From contig JAVTVY010025020.1 in assembly GCA_036873755.1 (NCBI GenBank), positions 1-64,000 on the forward strand: a stretch of DNA of 64,000 bases, written 5' to 3'. The DNA is from Hanleya hanleyi. Lineage: Eukaryota > Mollusca > Polyplacophora > Lepidopleurida > Hanleyidae. Below are positions 11,591 to 22,644 of the stretch, in pieces (the first letter of the stretch is position 1; each line of letters starts with the position of its first letter). The position numbers and the translations under genes were made by a program. The notes under the pieces were generated by a model. It saw only the letters and a program-made list of their open reading frames with translations, did not search any database and had not been told where the DNA came from.

Positions 11591-14146
11591 AAATGTTTCA
11601 AACGAAATAGAGTAGAGCTGTCTGTCAAGCCAGTCGTATTATTTCAGTCGGTAATTTGATTCATATATTGTATATTGTATATGTGATTGGGAGAGGAGCC
11701 ATGTGGCTTATTCCTGCAATAAAACACACATTGGAGAAGTTGATGCATTCTTGATGTTTCCTATAGGGCGACGCCTTGAATATCACCAGTGAGTGGTCTT
11801 ATTGTTTGCGACCCTGTTATATTTCGTATTTACGAATATGTCCGTATATATATTTGAATATAATAACTTCAATCTGTATCATTCATTTTCAATTCGAAAT
11901 GCAATTAAGCCATAAATAGAAAGATACGGAGGAAAATTATAGTGCATTCCGATTTCTTCTGTTATACTCAGAAGTCGGACACTTGCCTTTCACTCTTCGG
12001 CATGAAACCGCAATATTTTCAGAGAATCAGTTTGATTCCCAAAGTGGCTCAGAAAATCAACAAAACCCAAATAATTAATTTTTAATGTATGTTTAAATAG
12101 TGCAAACACAGCTGCCATGGTCTATTATCGCTTCAGTTCTTCTTCCAATATCAACCGAGGGGGTTGTATCTGGACATTTATTACGAAGAGCTACTGACTG
12201 CCCAGTCAACGATCTGATTGGCTAAAATATAGTCCGGCAACCAGACGGGTGAACCTTGCGCTATAGGTCTCATAACAGGTTTCAATGGTTTTGACATCTA
12301 TGAACCATGCAGAAAACGAAACCGCAGGGTGCCCACCTGGCACCCTTGAGCATTTTGAATAAACACCTTGTTCCCATGATAACCACGGGAAAAATAACTA
12401 ATAGTGAGCGCAGCGAACTCTATTCACAGCATGCATACGTACGTAAGAAATAACAATATATATATATAACAACATCTATAGCCCTGCATTCATTTGGAAT
12501 GAAAATTAAAACACAATTAAAGATTGAACTAGAGATAATGAAATTAAAATCTTTTCTAAATAACGTAGGGATCTGATTCTTCTGCATTCCCTTAACCGTG
12601 TGTTCACAGGTTATTGCCTGCCACTTTTTTCACTTAATTGCTAATAGTTTTTTTGAATATGGTTACCATAGCAATCGGCAATCAATCGTTTTATTGCAGG
12701 AACATAAATAACTAAAGTTTTGCTTCATAAATCAATATTATAACATTGAAAGACAATCAGACTTATAGCTCCGTGACTTTAGTATAACTTTACACTTAGA
12801 GAAATAGGGAATCGTAGTGATGCTTGAAGGGAAATCCAGCAACGGTACCTCCCATGAGACCCCAAGTGAATCAACAGGATGCCCTACGGCATTACGAGGG
12901 GAATCCTCTCGATACCTTGAACTCTTCCATTGCTAGATTCCCTAATTCTCTCGGTGTTATGAATGAATTCGTGTCTAATCCTGTTCTTAGTCTCGATAGG
13001 AATTCTCATAGTCTGACTTCGATCAATTTGGCAAAATTTCCCACAAGAATTTAAGCGCCTTATACAAGTGTGGATAGTACCAAATTGGTGAATGATTCTT
13101 GTACATCCTTTAAGAACTTGAGGGATGCAGTACCACATTTGGAACAAAAGCTTTGCAATACCATTCTTGGGGTGACGATAAATATAACTGGCGTGAAATA
13201 TTACCTCAATGGCATAGAGAAACTTAAGATTGGGTTGGGGTTTAATGAACAAAGACGATACATGATAGAAAACCACACGCATGCGCCGAAGATCCCACAG
13301 CCACGTGGTTGGGAGAACAGGGGAATCATGTGGAGAAACTGGGGGATCGTGACGAATCCGTGGGTTACCTGTCCGAGAGCCAGTGCTCTCTAACTGTCAG
13401 ACATCCATTCCGGCGTCATAGTGAATCCTCTGGGGAATCGTTCTGAAACCCAGTGAATCTACCCGAGACCCAACGGTTTCTAGATTCTAGACAACCCTTT
13501 GAGCATCATGGTGAATTTTATTTGTCTCCCAGTTTAGCTTATCATCCCGAGTTCACTTAATGACATAAAAAGATCGCATTTGCATAAATTTCATATTTAA
13601 ACTCCAATATCTCGACAGCCGTTGGAGATCGCCAGATGTGGTAAATGGGATCTTACTCGTCATTTTGAGCAATTTCTTCTGTGGAACGGGACAGTAGACC
13701 GTTTCGAATCCCCGTTAAGGAGGACAATCCTCTATACTCCATCGCTTTAGTATTCTAAAATTTTTGTTTGCGATAATTATATGCACAGCTATTGATTAAC
13801 TGCTGCGGATCTATTCATTCTCATCTTGTGGTACCGGTACGTATAATTCACTCTAATTACTTTGATATGGGAATGCGTTGAACTCGTTGCTTGAAAGTTA
13901 ACTTTGTGATATAGCATCGGTGATAAACAACTATTTTATCCTATCTTATCTCAAATCATGCTGTGCTGACGCAAACAACATTTCCGCAAACTTGACTAGA
14001 CTGGTTTTAGGAGATGTTTTAGAACTGTGCTGGATAGAACAGCAAATGTGTACGTCAAAATATTTAGTTATCAAAGTAGGTGGATAATAATGGGTGGATA
14101 AATATGGTAAATCAATGATGTTTTACATGAGCTTACTTTCCCTCAG
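11591..14146. other. Non-coding region upstream of the recognised phosphatase exons
   Basis: I see no further phosphatase-domain exon here, although the gene must have upstream exons. The open frames at 12824-13393 have no recognisable motif and no convincing splice context. The rest is AT-rich with scattered repeat words. Confidence 0.4.
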
Positions 14147-14269
14147 AATGTTGGAATGTACTGGCCGCAAATCTCGGAGCAATATGGTCCTTTTGATGTG
14201 GAGACTATGGAAACAGATGACGGGAAATTCTTCGCAACGCGAACCCTTAAGTTTACTTACAAGAAGGCG
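14147..14269 (+). CDS. Receptor-type protein tyrosine phosphatase, D2-domain exon
   Basis: A 123-base exon (41 codons, phase 0 at both ends) is bounded by a TTTCCCTCAG acceptor and a GTAAGTG donor. It encodes a segment with MYWPQ, EQYGPFDVE and an FFATRTLKF strand, matching the central part of a receptor tyrosine phosphatase membrane-distal (D2) domain. D2 domains sit in the cytoplasm behind the catalytic D1 domain. The next exon is in the same + orientation 98 bases downstream. Upstream exons (receptor ectodomain, membrane segment, D1) are not identified in the window. Confidence 0.8.
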
Positions 14270-14367
14270 GTAAGTGACTTCAATTTGAATTCAGCCTGGT
14301 CTTAATGAAAGTACAACAGACTACGTTGATCAAAGAATAGTAACAGATACCCCTTTTTACTACCCAG

Positions 14368-14525
14368 ATGCAGAAAGACAAGTCTAACATCAAGCAGTTT
14401 CAGTGTACATTTTGGCCAGATGATACCGATCTCCCCGAATCTAGTGCTCTCCTGATTACCTTAATGGAGGAAGTGGAACGATGGCAACAGCAGACGGGAA
14501 ACGGGCCCGTTTTAGTTCACTGTCT
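14368..14525 (+). CDS. Receptor-type PTP D2-domain exon with WPD-like loop
   Basis: The exon has 158 bases (52 codons plus two bases), an acceptor ...CTACCCAG and a donor GTAAGT. It encodes QFQCTFWPDDTDLPES, the WPD-loop region. It runs to GPVLVHC, the start of the phosphatase P-loop, and splits the codon after the cysteine. The leftover two bases CT match the single leading base of the exon at 21122. The intron sits at the common HC|x position of PTP genes. The following 6.6-kb intron is filled with repeat arrays. Confidence 0.85.
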
Positions 14526-15044
14526 GTAAGTACCAACTCTTCGACTGAACCGAGAAATCGATATTTACGAAAGAGGTGGTTTGTGGAACCCCTACATCAG
14601 TTCAATTAGAGGAGACTGGACATAGTTGCTAGAAATTTGGATAATATCTCAACCAGTATTTGATGACAACTAAGGAATTTAAATGGAAGCTGCTTAGTAC
14701 CTTGGATATGGGCACTGTCAGAATTTTTGCGAGTTTTGTTGATTTGTCCTGGAGTTATTGCCCTTCTTCGTCAACGTCAATATATGCTTTTCTGGCCCAT
14801 ATCGGTCTTACTATTGGCTTGAAAGTTTGAAACTCACATGAACATTGCTTATTACCTTGTACATGTGGATGTGTACTTTCAGGTTTTTACCCACTTTCGG
14901 TGATTTTCCACATAGTTATGTCCCTGACTACAGTACATTGCATTTCCCTGATCAATATATACATTCTCAGTTACTATTCGACGGATAACTTCGACACTTA
15001 TATGGAACATACTTGCTGTCTTCCAGATGTGCGCTGGTTTTTTT

Positions 15045-16450
15045 ATGTCTCCCCCAACTATGTTGGGGGGAGACATCTAGTGTTTGTGCTGCCTGTCTGT
15101 CTGTCTGTCTGTCTGGATGGATGGATGGATTTCTGTCCGTCCCCTTGCCTTCACTGCAAGATATCTTGAGAACTACTGGATGGAATTTCACCAAACTTGG
15201 ATGGAAGCTTCATTGAGATAGCCACCTCATTTGCATTCTGTCCAGTAGTTCTTCAGATATCTTGCAGAAAGGGTCTGTATATACATATACATGTACAAGT
15301 ACATGGACAGACGGACGGACACCGAACATGGACGAACGCACACACAAAACAAAACCTAATCATGTTCGGTGTCCGTCCGTCTGTCCATGTGCTTGTTCAT
15401 GTATATGTATATACAGACCCTTTCTGCAAGATATCTGAAGAACTACTGGACAGAATTTCACCCAACTTGGATGGAAGGTTCATTGGGATAGCCCCCTAAT
15501 TTAATTGGGTTTGGGTGTGTGTGTGCATGTATCCTTACGTACATCCATCTAATTGTTCATGTATATACAGACCTTGTCTGCAAGATACATGTAGCTGGGA
15601 ACTACTCGACGGAATTTCACCAAACTTGGATGGAAGCTTCATTGGGATAGCCCCTCGTCTGATTAGGTTTTGGTGTATGTGTGTGCGAGCGTTCGTTCGT
15701 GTCCATCCGTCCGTCCATGTACTTGTACATGTATATACTAGCCTTGTCTGCAAGATATCTGGAGAACTACCTCACGGAATTTCGCTAAACTTGGGTGGAA
15801 GATTTATTGCAATGGGCTCATCTGATTAGGTTTCGGTATGCATGCATGCGTTCGTCTGGGTATGTTGTCTGTCTGCCTGTCCATCTACTTATACATGTAT
15901 AGACAGGCTTTGTCTGTAAGATATCTGGAGAACTACTTGACGGAATTTCCTCGAACTTGGATGGAAGCTTCATCTTGATGGCCTCTGGTGAACTTCACCA
16001 GACTTGGATGGAATCTTTATTGGAATGGCCGCCGCATCTTATTATGTTTTGGTGTGCGCACGTGTTTGGTGTTCATCCGTCTGTCTACTTGTACATGAAT
16101 AGACAAGCCTTGTCTGTAAAATATCTGAAGAACTACTGGATGGAATTTCCCCGAACTTGGATGGCAGCTTTATAGTGATGGCCTCCTCATCTGATTAGGT
16201 GTTGGTTTGTTTGCGTGCATCCATCTGTTTCTGATGTCCAGCTTTGTTACATGTATGTACAGGACTACTCTTGTCTACAAGATATGTGGAGAACTACTGG
16301 ATGAAATTTCATCAAACTTGGATGGAAGCTTTATTGAAATGGCCTTATGATCTAATTAGGTTTTATTGTGAGCTAGTGCTTGCATGGGTCCATGCAAAAT
16401 GTGCTTATCTGTCTGTCCAATTTTTGTTCGCTTCATATCTTGAAAACTAC
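15045..16450. mobile_element. Pearl/HINE-like tandem array in intron (about 150-bp units)
   Basis: It opens with a near-perfect hairpin ATGTCTCCCCCAACTATG...GGGGGAGACAT at 15045-15076, then (CTGT)n and (GGAT)n microsatellites at about 15088-15130. About eight to nine divergent units of roughly 150 bp follow. Each contains AAGATATCTGGAGAACTACT, GGAATTTCACCAAACTTGGA and a GTCCGTCCATGTACTTGTACATG-like block. This plan (terminal hairpin, tetranucleotide microsatellite, tandem core) matches Helitron-derived 'pearl'-type elements known from bivalves. The family assignment is by architecture only. Confidence 0.65.
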
Positions 16451-17877
16451 TGAAGGCAGATGCATGAAACTTCTATACGGCACAGCATGTATACTATAGG
16501 TGTGGCTCTTGTCTGTTTTGCATCTTTCCTATAATGTGATCAGTTTCGAAATAGTTGATGCTTCACAATTATATGTATTTCACATTGGTTGGACGCTGTA
16601 GATGTCGGCAATCCACTCATTGCTATATAAATCCCTACTCCTCACTGGGTTAATGCAACAATGAAAATCGCCTCTTTGTAATTAATATTTTTAGATGCGC
16701 AGCTTTGCTTAGGATACTTATTGCTACATTCATTTTATAGCACTTTCCCTTAAAGTATGTGCCCACTCAAGGCAAGGTGGGAGGTTGGGGGAGACGTATG
16801 TTTTTGCTTCAAAAAACAACCAGCATAGGCTTCATGTCAGAGCAGCAACTCAAGGGTCAAAGCGGAACCTCTAGTTTTACTCGTTTCGACGCTCTTCTAC
16901 CGAGGTACGTGTACATGTGTATGACCCTCTATCGTCGGCATCAATACAGGCTCCAGTACCTTTTAATCCGAGTTGTATCTCCTTTATGAATTGACGAAGA
17001 AATTTGACATTTTTAAAGTAGATGCTTAACGCCATGTTGTTGTGAACGGTCAGGTTTTTCTTACTTCATGGCCTTTTATCGTCAATATCAAAACATACCT
17101 TATAGGACAATTACAGTCTTGCCCGGGCTGTAACTCGCGGAATACTTGACAAAGACGTTTGAATACTTACCTGGTGGAAGATAACTATTATGTAGATGTG
17201 CACTGTCATGTTTTTTCACTGCATCCTGAGAGGAAGTGGTGTATACCTTGAAACATAGCGGATTCATCGGTTGATCGGTTCCCTAGATTGGCAATTTAGT
17301 ATCACAAAGAAATCGGCTGATCAAAATAATACGTCACACATTCTGAAGTGTCGATGTCAATACCACTGTTATATAAAGATGTGTGTGTTTTACACATGCA
17401 GAATTTGTCAAATTTACTATATTCCCTTGTCGGGAATTTATCAGTCACATTTGCTTAGACTATATCAGTGTGCTACATGCATAGATTGTGTACAAGTATT
17501 AGTGGTGCTCGCAAACATTGGGCCTCCTTGGGGGGGCATTGCCCACCTACCAAACTTTCCGCGCTATCTCCAGAACGACAAAAAATGGAGAGCTGAAATC
17601 CCTTGACTTGATAATTTATCCTTATTGGTGTCATTTTGAGTCTATTTGCATAACCCCACGAGCAGAGGATCATGGGTAAATTCAAGATGGCGGCAACGTG
17701 GGGTACCAGAAAAGTGATGTTTTTTTTATATTTCTTCAAAATTTCTACTTTCCCGCAATGAAAAGGGGGCAAAAACTATTTTATTTCACATCATATAAAT
17801 ATTTACTAATTCATCATGCAGTTTTTGCGGAGAAATTGCATAAATACAAAATTCGGAAAATCCGATCGAAAAAACGA
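16451..17877. other. Intronic sequence with small dispersed repeats
   Basis: No exon is recognised. The block near 17640-17720 (TTTGCATAACCCCACGAGCA, CATGGGTAAATTCAAGATGG) has relatives at about 21930-22020 and 22260-22340 in the same gene. It is therefore a small dispersed repeat used at least three times here. Confidence 0.45.
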
Positions 17878-18146
17878 CTCTCTAAAAAAACTTGAGTGAA
17901 CTGTTCCACTCAAGTTTGAGTGAAATGTACCTGTTCACTCAATTTGAGTTACTTTTCACTCAACTTGAGTTAAAACCACTCAAGATCACTCAACTTGAGT
18001 GGGATAAATTTTATTTCTTATGATTGAGTGAATGTCACTCAAGTTGAGTGCATTTAACTCAAGTTGAGTGAAAATCTCGCTCAAGTATTGAGTGGGATGA
18101 ATTTCCACTCTTACTTGAGTGAAATTTCACTTAACCTTTTTTAGAG
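17878..18146. mobile_element. MITE built from CACTCAAGTTGAGTG palindromes
   Basis: Short terminal inverted repeats, CTCTCTAAAAAA on the left and its complement TTTTTTAGAGAG on the right, enclose about 245 bp. The interior is made almost entirely of variants of the palindrome CACTCAACTTGAGTG in both orientations. No open frame is present. A target duplication is not clear. It lies in the intron between the exons at 14368 and 21122. Confidence 0.7.
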
Positions 18147-19208
18147 AGGACGAAAAAATGCCGTTTTGGAAAATGACGTCACCAAAGCGCCATCTCAGAT
18201 GTGTGGGGTTTTTTACATTATTTTTCTGGTAGAGCTTGACCCAAGGGTTTAGTGTGGTAATTTCAGCCCCCCTAGCTCAAGCGGTAAGAAAACAAAAATA
18301 GAGGGGCCATTTCTGCACTCCCCGGCAGCGACAGTTCCCAAAAAGCCCTGGCCAGATAGAATTATGGTAGTTTTATCGAAAGAACCGTGCATCATGTAAT
18401 ATTTTCCAGTTTTCAATTATTTGTTTGGTCAATTCAAATTTGCAAAGGCATATCCGGAATTATCATTGGCTCGTGGAGAAATTTGGAAGATTATAGAACC
18501 AATCATAAAGTTTCTGTAAATGTTCATTCTCCGCAAATCTAGTACATTTCAGTGGGAAAAGCTTACCTGCATTCCACCGTAGCTTGCGAATGCAACCGAG
18601 GTGGTGACGTTACGTATAAATGTGATATATATTCTCTGAAGATCTTTTGCTTCTGACAATAAATAATAAGGAGTAGACCTGGTCTTAATCATTATCCAGG
18701 AAAGAGCCACACCCAAAAATTGAATTTGCAAATCTGTAGACTGAATAGCCATTTTATTCTTTAGAAATTCGATGAAAGAGATTGGCAACGAATTTTGGTT
18801 CAGTACATTTTGACTGGACTATTAGCCAACGTATTCTGTGATTGTCTGTTTGTGGATAATCTGGACTCGTGCGTTTTACCCGATTGCAGAAGCGTGTAGT
18901 GTCCTGTAAAACGGTTTTCTGAATAAAAACTTGCATTCTGTAGCATTTTGCCCGTTTGGGCTGTCTCTTCTATCTAACGGTCACATATTTAATGACTTTT
19001 CATCAGATGACTTGACAGGACTCTTACTTCACTGCTCTTGGATTTGTGCATCCGATACTGCTCAAGCCGGTGCTAGGGGCCGTGTGGTCTGTCAGTCAAT
19101 ATTTAAACATGAATAGCTACAAATCGTCAGAGGGATCATTTTGGATATTGTGATGTTTTTAGATATGCACTCGGAATATTGACCTATGGGGTCATATGAC
19201 TTTTTATT
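18147..19208. other. Intronic sequence without recognised features
   Basis: AT-rich sequence without a recognised exon or repeat. Short open frames on both strands carry no family motif. Confidence 0.4.
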
Positions 19209-21062
19209 AGCCCACCATCACCAGATGGTGGGCTGTTCAAATCACTTTTCGTCCGTGGTCCGTCGTCCGTCCGTCCGTCGTCCGTCGTCAGTCCGTCCGT
19301 AAACAATTCTTGTTACCGCGATTTCTCAGGAACTACTGCATGGATCTGGTACACAGGTTTGGTATACAGGTTCCCCTTGGGGTCTAGTTGTGCAAGAAAC
19401 TTTTTCTGGATCGATTAGAAAATCCAATATGGCCACCAGGCAGCCATCTTGGATTTCCACATGAAACCTTGTTACCGCGATTTCTCAGGAACTACTGCAT
19501 GGATCTTTTTTCAAATTTGGTACACAGGTTTCCCTTGGGGTCTAGTTGTGCAAGAAACCTTTTCTGTTCCGATTCGAAAATCCAATATGGCCACCAGGCA
19601 GCCATCTTGGATTGGTTACCGCGATTTCTCAGGAACTACTGCATGGATCTTTTTTCAGATTTGGTATGCAGGTTCCCCTTGGGGTCTAGTGCCAGAAACC
19701 TTTTCTGGTCCGATTCGAAAATCCAATATGGCCACCAGGCAGCCATCTTGGATTTCCACAGGAAACCTTGTTACCGCGATTTCTCAGGAACTACTGCATT
19801 GATCTTTTTCAAATTTGGTACACGGGTTCCCCTTGGGGTCTACTTGTGCAAGAAACCTTTTCTGTTCCGATTCGAAAATCCAATATGGCCCCCAGGCAGC
19901 TATCTTGGATTTCCCCACGAAACTTAGGCATCGTCATTTCTCAGTACTGCATGGATCTTTCTCAAATTTGATACACAGAATCGCCTTGGGGTCCAGTTGT
20001 GCAAGATACCTTTTTTGGTCCGATTAGAAAATCCAGTATGGCTGCCAGATGGCCATCTTGAATTTCCCCTTGAAACATTGTTATCGTGAATTCTCAGGAA
20101 ATATTTCATGGATCTTTTGGTTCACAGGTCCTACATGGGGCCTAGCTGTGCAAGATACCTTTTTTGATCCGATTCGAAAATCCAATTAATACGGTATTCC
20201 CGAGTTGTGACGTTGCATCACAAGAGTCGGCTGATCAAACAGTTGGGCATCTTCTATATAGAGAGTATCCATATCTTCACCTTCCATATCAAGGAGTTCA
20301 TATAATTCGGAATTAAAATGTATTTCTTCAAATTTTAAATCAGTTTTCTTTAGTCCATGCAGTTGCAAGTCAGCTGCTGTACCCTTTCGTCTGCCGGCGG
20401 GTCAGCTACATGAAGGGACGTCATTCTTGTGACACAATGTCACAACTCGACAACTGTAAACTACTGCATGTTTCGATCCAAGGGAAATAATCAGGATTCA
20501 GACACTTTCAAATTCGAAGTTTCAACATTACTGCGCGGACCAGATCACTTCAGTATTAAGTATTGTACCATCTTATTATTTTCGAGCATGGTATCTTAAA
20601 AGAGATATCTCAAACTAGTCCAGTAAACAGAACAGAATTAGCATTCGTTCCTAATTATAAAATCTTAAGTATGCCAAAGTGTCAAAGACTTTTTTCTTCG
20701 CTTCCAGTACCCAATGATGACACGTGCAAAAAAAATAAAATAAAAATACTACAAAACGAAGACGAAGGATCCTCCATACATGTACATTCACTTTCAGACT
20801 AACTTTGCTCATTTCTCTTGTACTATAACAACCGACATAAGTACAGTTTCTAGAAATCTTGAAACTCCTGAAACCTAGAAAGATTATATCTTGGTGTTTT
20901 CCGGTGTCCCTTTTTCGATCTTTTTCGCTCAGATTCGAAATTCTGTAAACAAAGTTACAACTCAATCGTCTTAGTAACAATGGACAAACAGATCCTCTTG
21001 TCATTAGCTTACAATTATCGGACAATGGTGGGCGCCAAGATCCATCAGGATCTCTCGTCAGT
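19209..21062 (+). mobile_element. Pearl/HINE-like unit, copy A, with linked captured segment
   Basis: It begins with the hairpin AGCCCACCATCACCAGATGG...GGGCT at 19209-19234 and a (GTCC)n/ACGG microsatellite at about 19250-19300. Six tandem units of about 157 bp follow to about 20180; each contains GATTTCTCAGGAACTACTGC, GGTACACAGGTTCCCCTTGG and ATCCAATATGGCCACCAGGC. The next 0.88 kb (20186-21062) is shared with the copy at 61555-62284. The array and the downstream segment therefore move or duplicate together. On the minus strand of the segment (20368-20186) is a coding-like stretch (KKTDLKFEEIHFNSELY) that I cannot assign. Similarity stops about 60 bases before the phosphatase exon at 21122. 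Confidence 0.65.
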
Positions 21063-21121
21063 ACGCCGGCATCTTTTTTCGCCACATTTATATATTGCGC
21101 TTATTTTTTTGTATTTCGTAG

Positions 21122-21257
21122 AGATGGGGCGAAGAAAAGTGGTCTCTACTGTGTGGTCAGTTCTATCATTGAGCGGCTGAAGGTGGACCAGGAGGTTAAC
21201 ATTCTACAGACCATCAAACAGATGAGGGTCAATCGACCAGAAATCATTGCCACATTG
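21122..21257 (+). CDS. Receptor-type PTP D2-domain exon with degenerate P-loop
   Basis: A 136-base exon has acceptor TTTCGTAG and donor GTACGA. Its first base completes the codon split at 14525, giving the P-loop reading C-L-D-G-A-K-K-S-G. A catalytic PTP needs HC-x5-R. Here the arginine position is lysine, as expected for an inactive, regulatory D2 domain. The exon continues through SSIIERLKVDQEVNILQTIK and QMRVNRPEIIATL, the conserved C-terminal helices of PTP domains, and ends in phase 0. Confidence 0.85.
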
Positions 21258-22569
21258 GTACGAATATATAGTACTTATAGATATTCTTGTCCGGCACAAG
21301 TTAAAGCCTTCTTAATGTATTTTCCCACAAGAAAGTCAAAAGACCTGTTAGCACTATAAGCGCATATGCTGAAGGAAAGGAGGATGGCCACAGTTGAATA
21401 ACCGAATTTCGCCAGTCCTTGTCAGTATTTTGTAAAATTCTTCTTAATGATTTTGAACTGTGGTCATGCAAATCTAGACAGGGAGGATACTGAGGTATAA
21501 ATATGGAAAACATATTTCAATATTAACATTCATTTTATATTTTATTCATTTTGATAAAGTCAATTGGACTGCAGGTCTATATCTTATACATGTAGTTGTA
21601 GTGCTTGGCAATAGCCCCAAAATCAACGTCATAGATCTTCTATCCAGTTTTAGTGCTTACCGCTCGAAGATCAATTTGGCAATGTTTTGGGGGTTATTAT
21701 ACGTGATGAGCATATTATAGATCTGTAATCCAATTGGCTATGTTCAAAATAATGAAATTTATATTAATGTTTTCATGGTTTATATTTTACTGGCTTCCTC
21801 GTGTAGAGAATGGCAAGTGGGTGAATTTACATGACCATACTGCGAGCCGTTAAACCCAGTGAACATTTCCACATAGCTCTGGCAAGAATAGACATCGAGG
21901 ACTGAAATTATGTGACTTCCCGCGTTATATATTAGGGTCATACTAATGCTAGGTGCAAAAGATTATGGGTAAATCCAAGATGGCACCGATTGGTGGGACT
22001 CAAAAGTTCGCATTTTACATATTTCGGTCGCCAAAAAACATTTTCACTGATATAAAGTAGTCGTGATGTGCATATGATAGCCCATTGGACTAATCACCTT
22101 GTATTGTGCCCCAAAACTCACACAATATCAACATCATTACATCATCTTCTTGGCTGTTATGAAAACCGGCAACTTTTCTCTATAGCTCTACAACGGAATC
22201 AATTAGGAAATGAGCCTCGTGTGCCTGATCACTGATAGCTGATCATATAAACGCCATTTTGAATCCATTTGCATAAATCCTAAGTGAAAAGGATCAGTGG
22301 AAAATTCAAAATGGCGCCCTTGAGGGGTCATCCGAAATTTGCATCGTTTTCCATTTCGCTAAATTTTTGAGAGGTTTTTTTTGCTTCAAGGGACAGGGAA
22401 TATATTATCTCTCCAACTATCACTGTCTGATATAATGAGTACTTTTTGTTCCAATATTTGATGCTTTCGTTCGAACTTGTCAGAGAAGGGATGTTGGAGG
22501 CAAATTTGATTTTTAATATCAGCTTACGATGGACATTTTAATGACATTTCTACCCGAATTTCATTCCAG
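21258..22569. other. Intron of the phosphatase gene
   Basis: It contains two copies of a dispersed repeat around ATGGGTAAATCCAAGATGGC (about 21930-22030) and TTGCATAAATCCTAAGTG...AAAATGGCGCC (about 22255-22340). No exon is seen. Confidence 0.5.
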
Positions 22570-22644
22570 GAACAGTTTCAGTTCATCCACGAGGTCGTGC
22601 TAACCTACCTGGACGGTTTTCAGACTTACGCGAATTTCCAATAG
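22570..22644 (+). CDS. Receptor-type PTP terminal exon (C-terminus)
   Basis: After a TTTCATTCCAG acceptor, 24 codons and a TAG stop at 22642-22644 encode EQFQFIHEVVLTYLDGFQTY and a short tail. The EQFQFIHEVVLTYL helix is the usual last helix of a PTP D2 domain and follows the phase-0 end of the previous exon. The protein therefore ends almost directly after D2. No poly(A) signal was assigned with confidence. Confidence 0.85.
   Translation, partial: EQFQFIHEVVLTYLDGFQTYANFQ

Noticed and set aside
12824..13393. Possible upstream exons of the phosphatase gene
   Set aside because: No PTP motif (NRYKDI, KNRY, DYINA-like) and no matching splice phase could be found; the frames look random.
19388..19927. 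179-codon frame across the pearl-like array (and similar frames at 60208-61686)
   Set aside because: The repeat period of about 157 bp shifts frame each unit. The same peptide words appear in all frames, so the frames are incidental.
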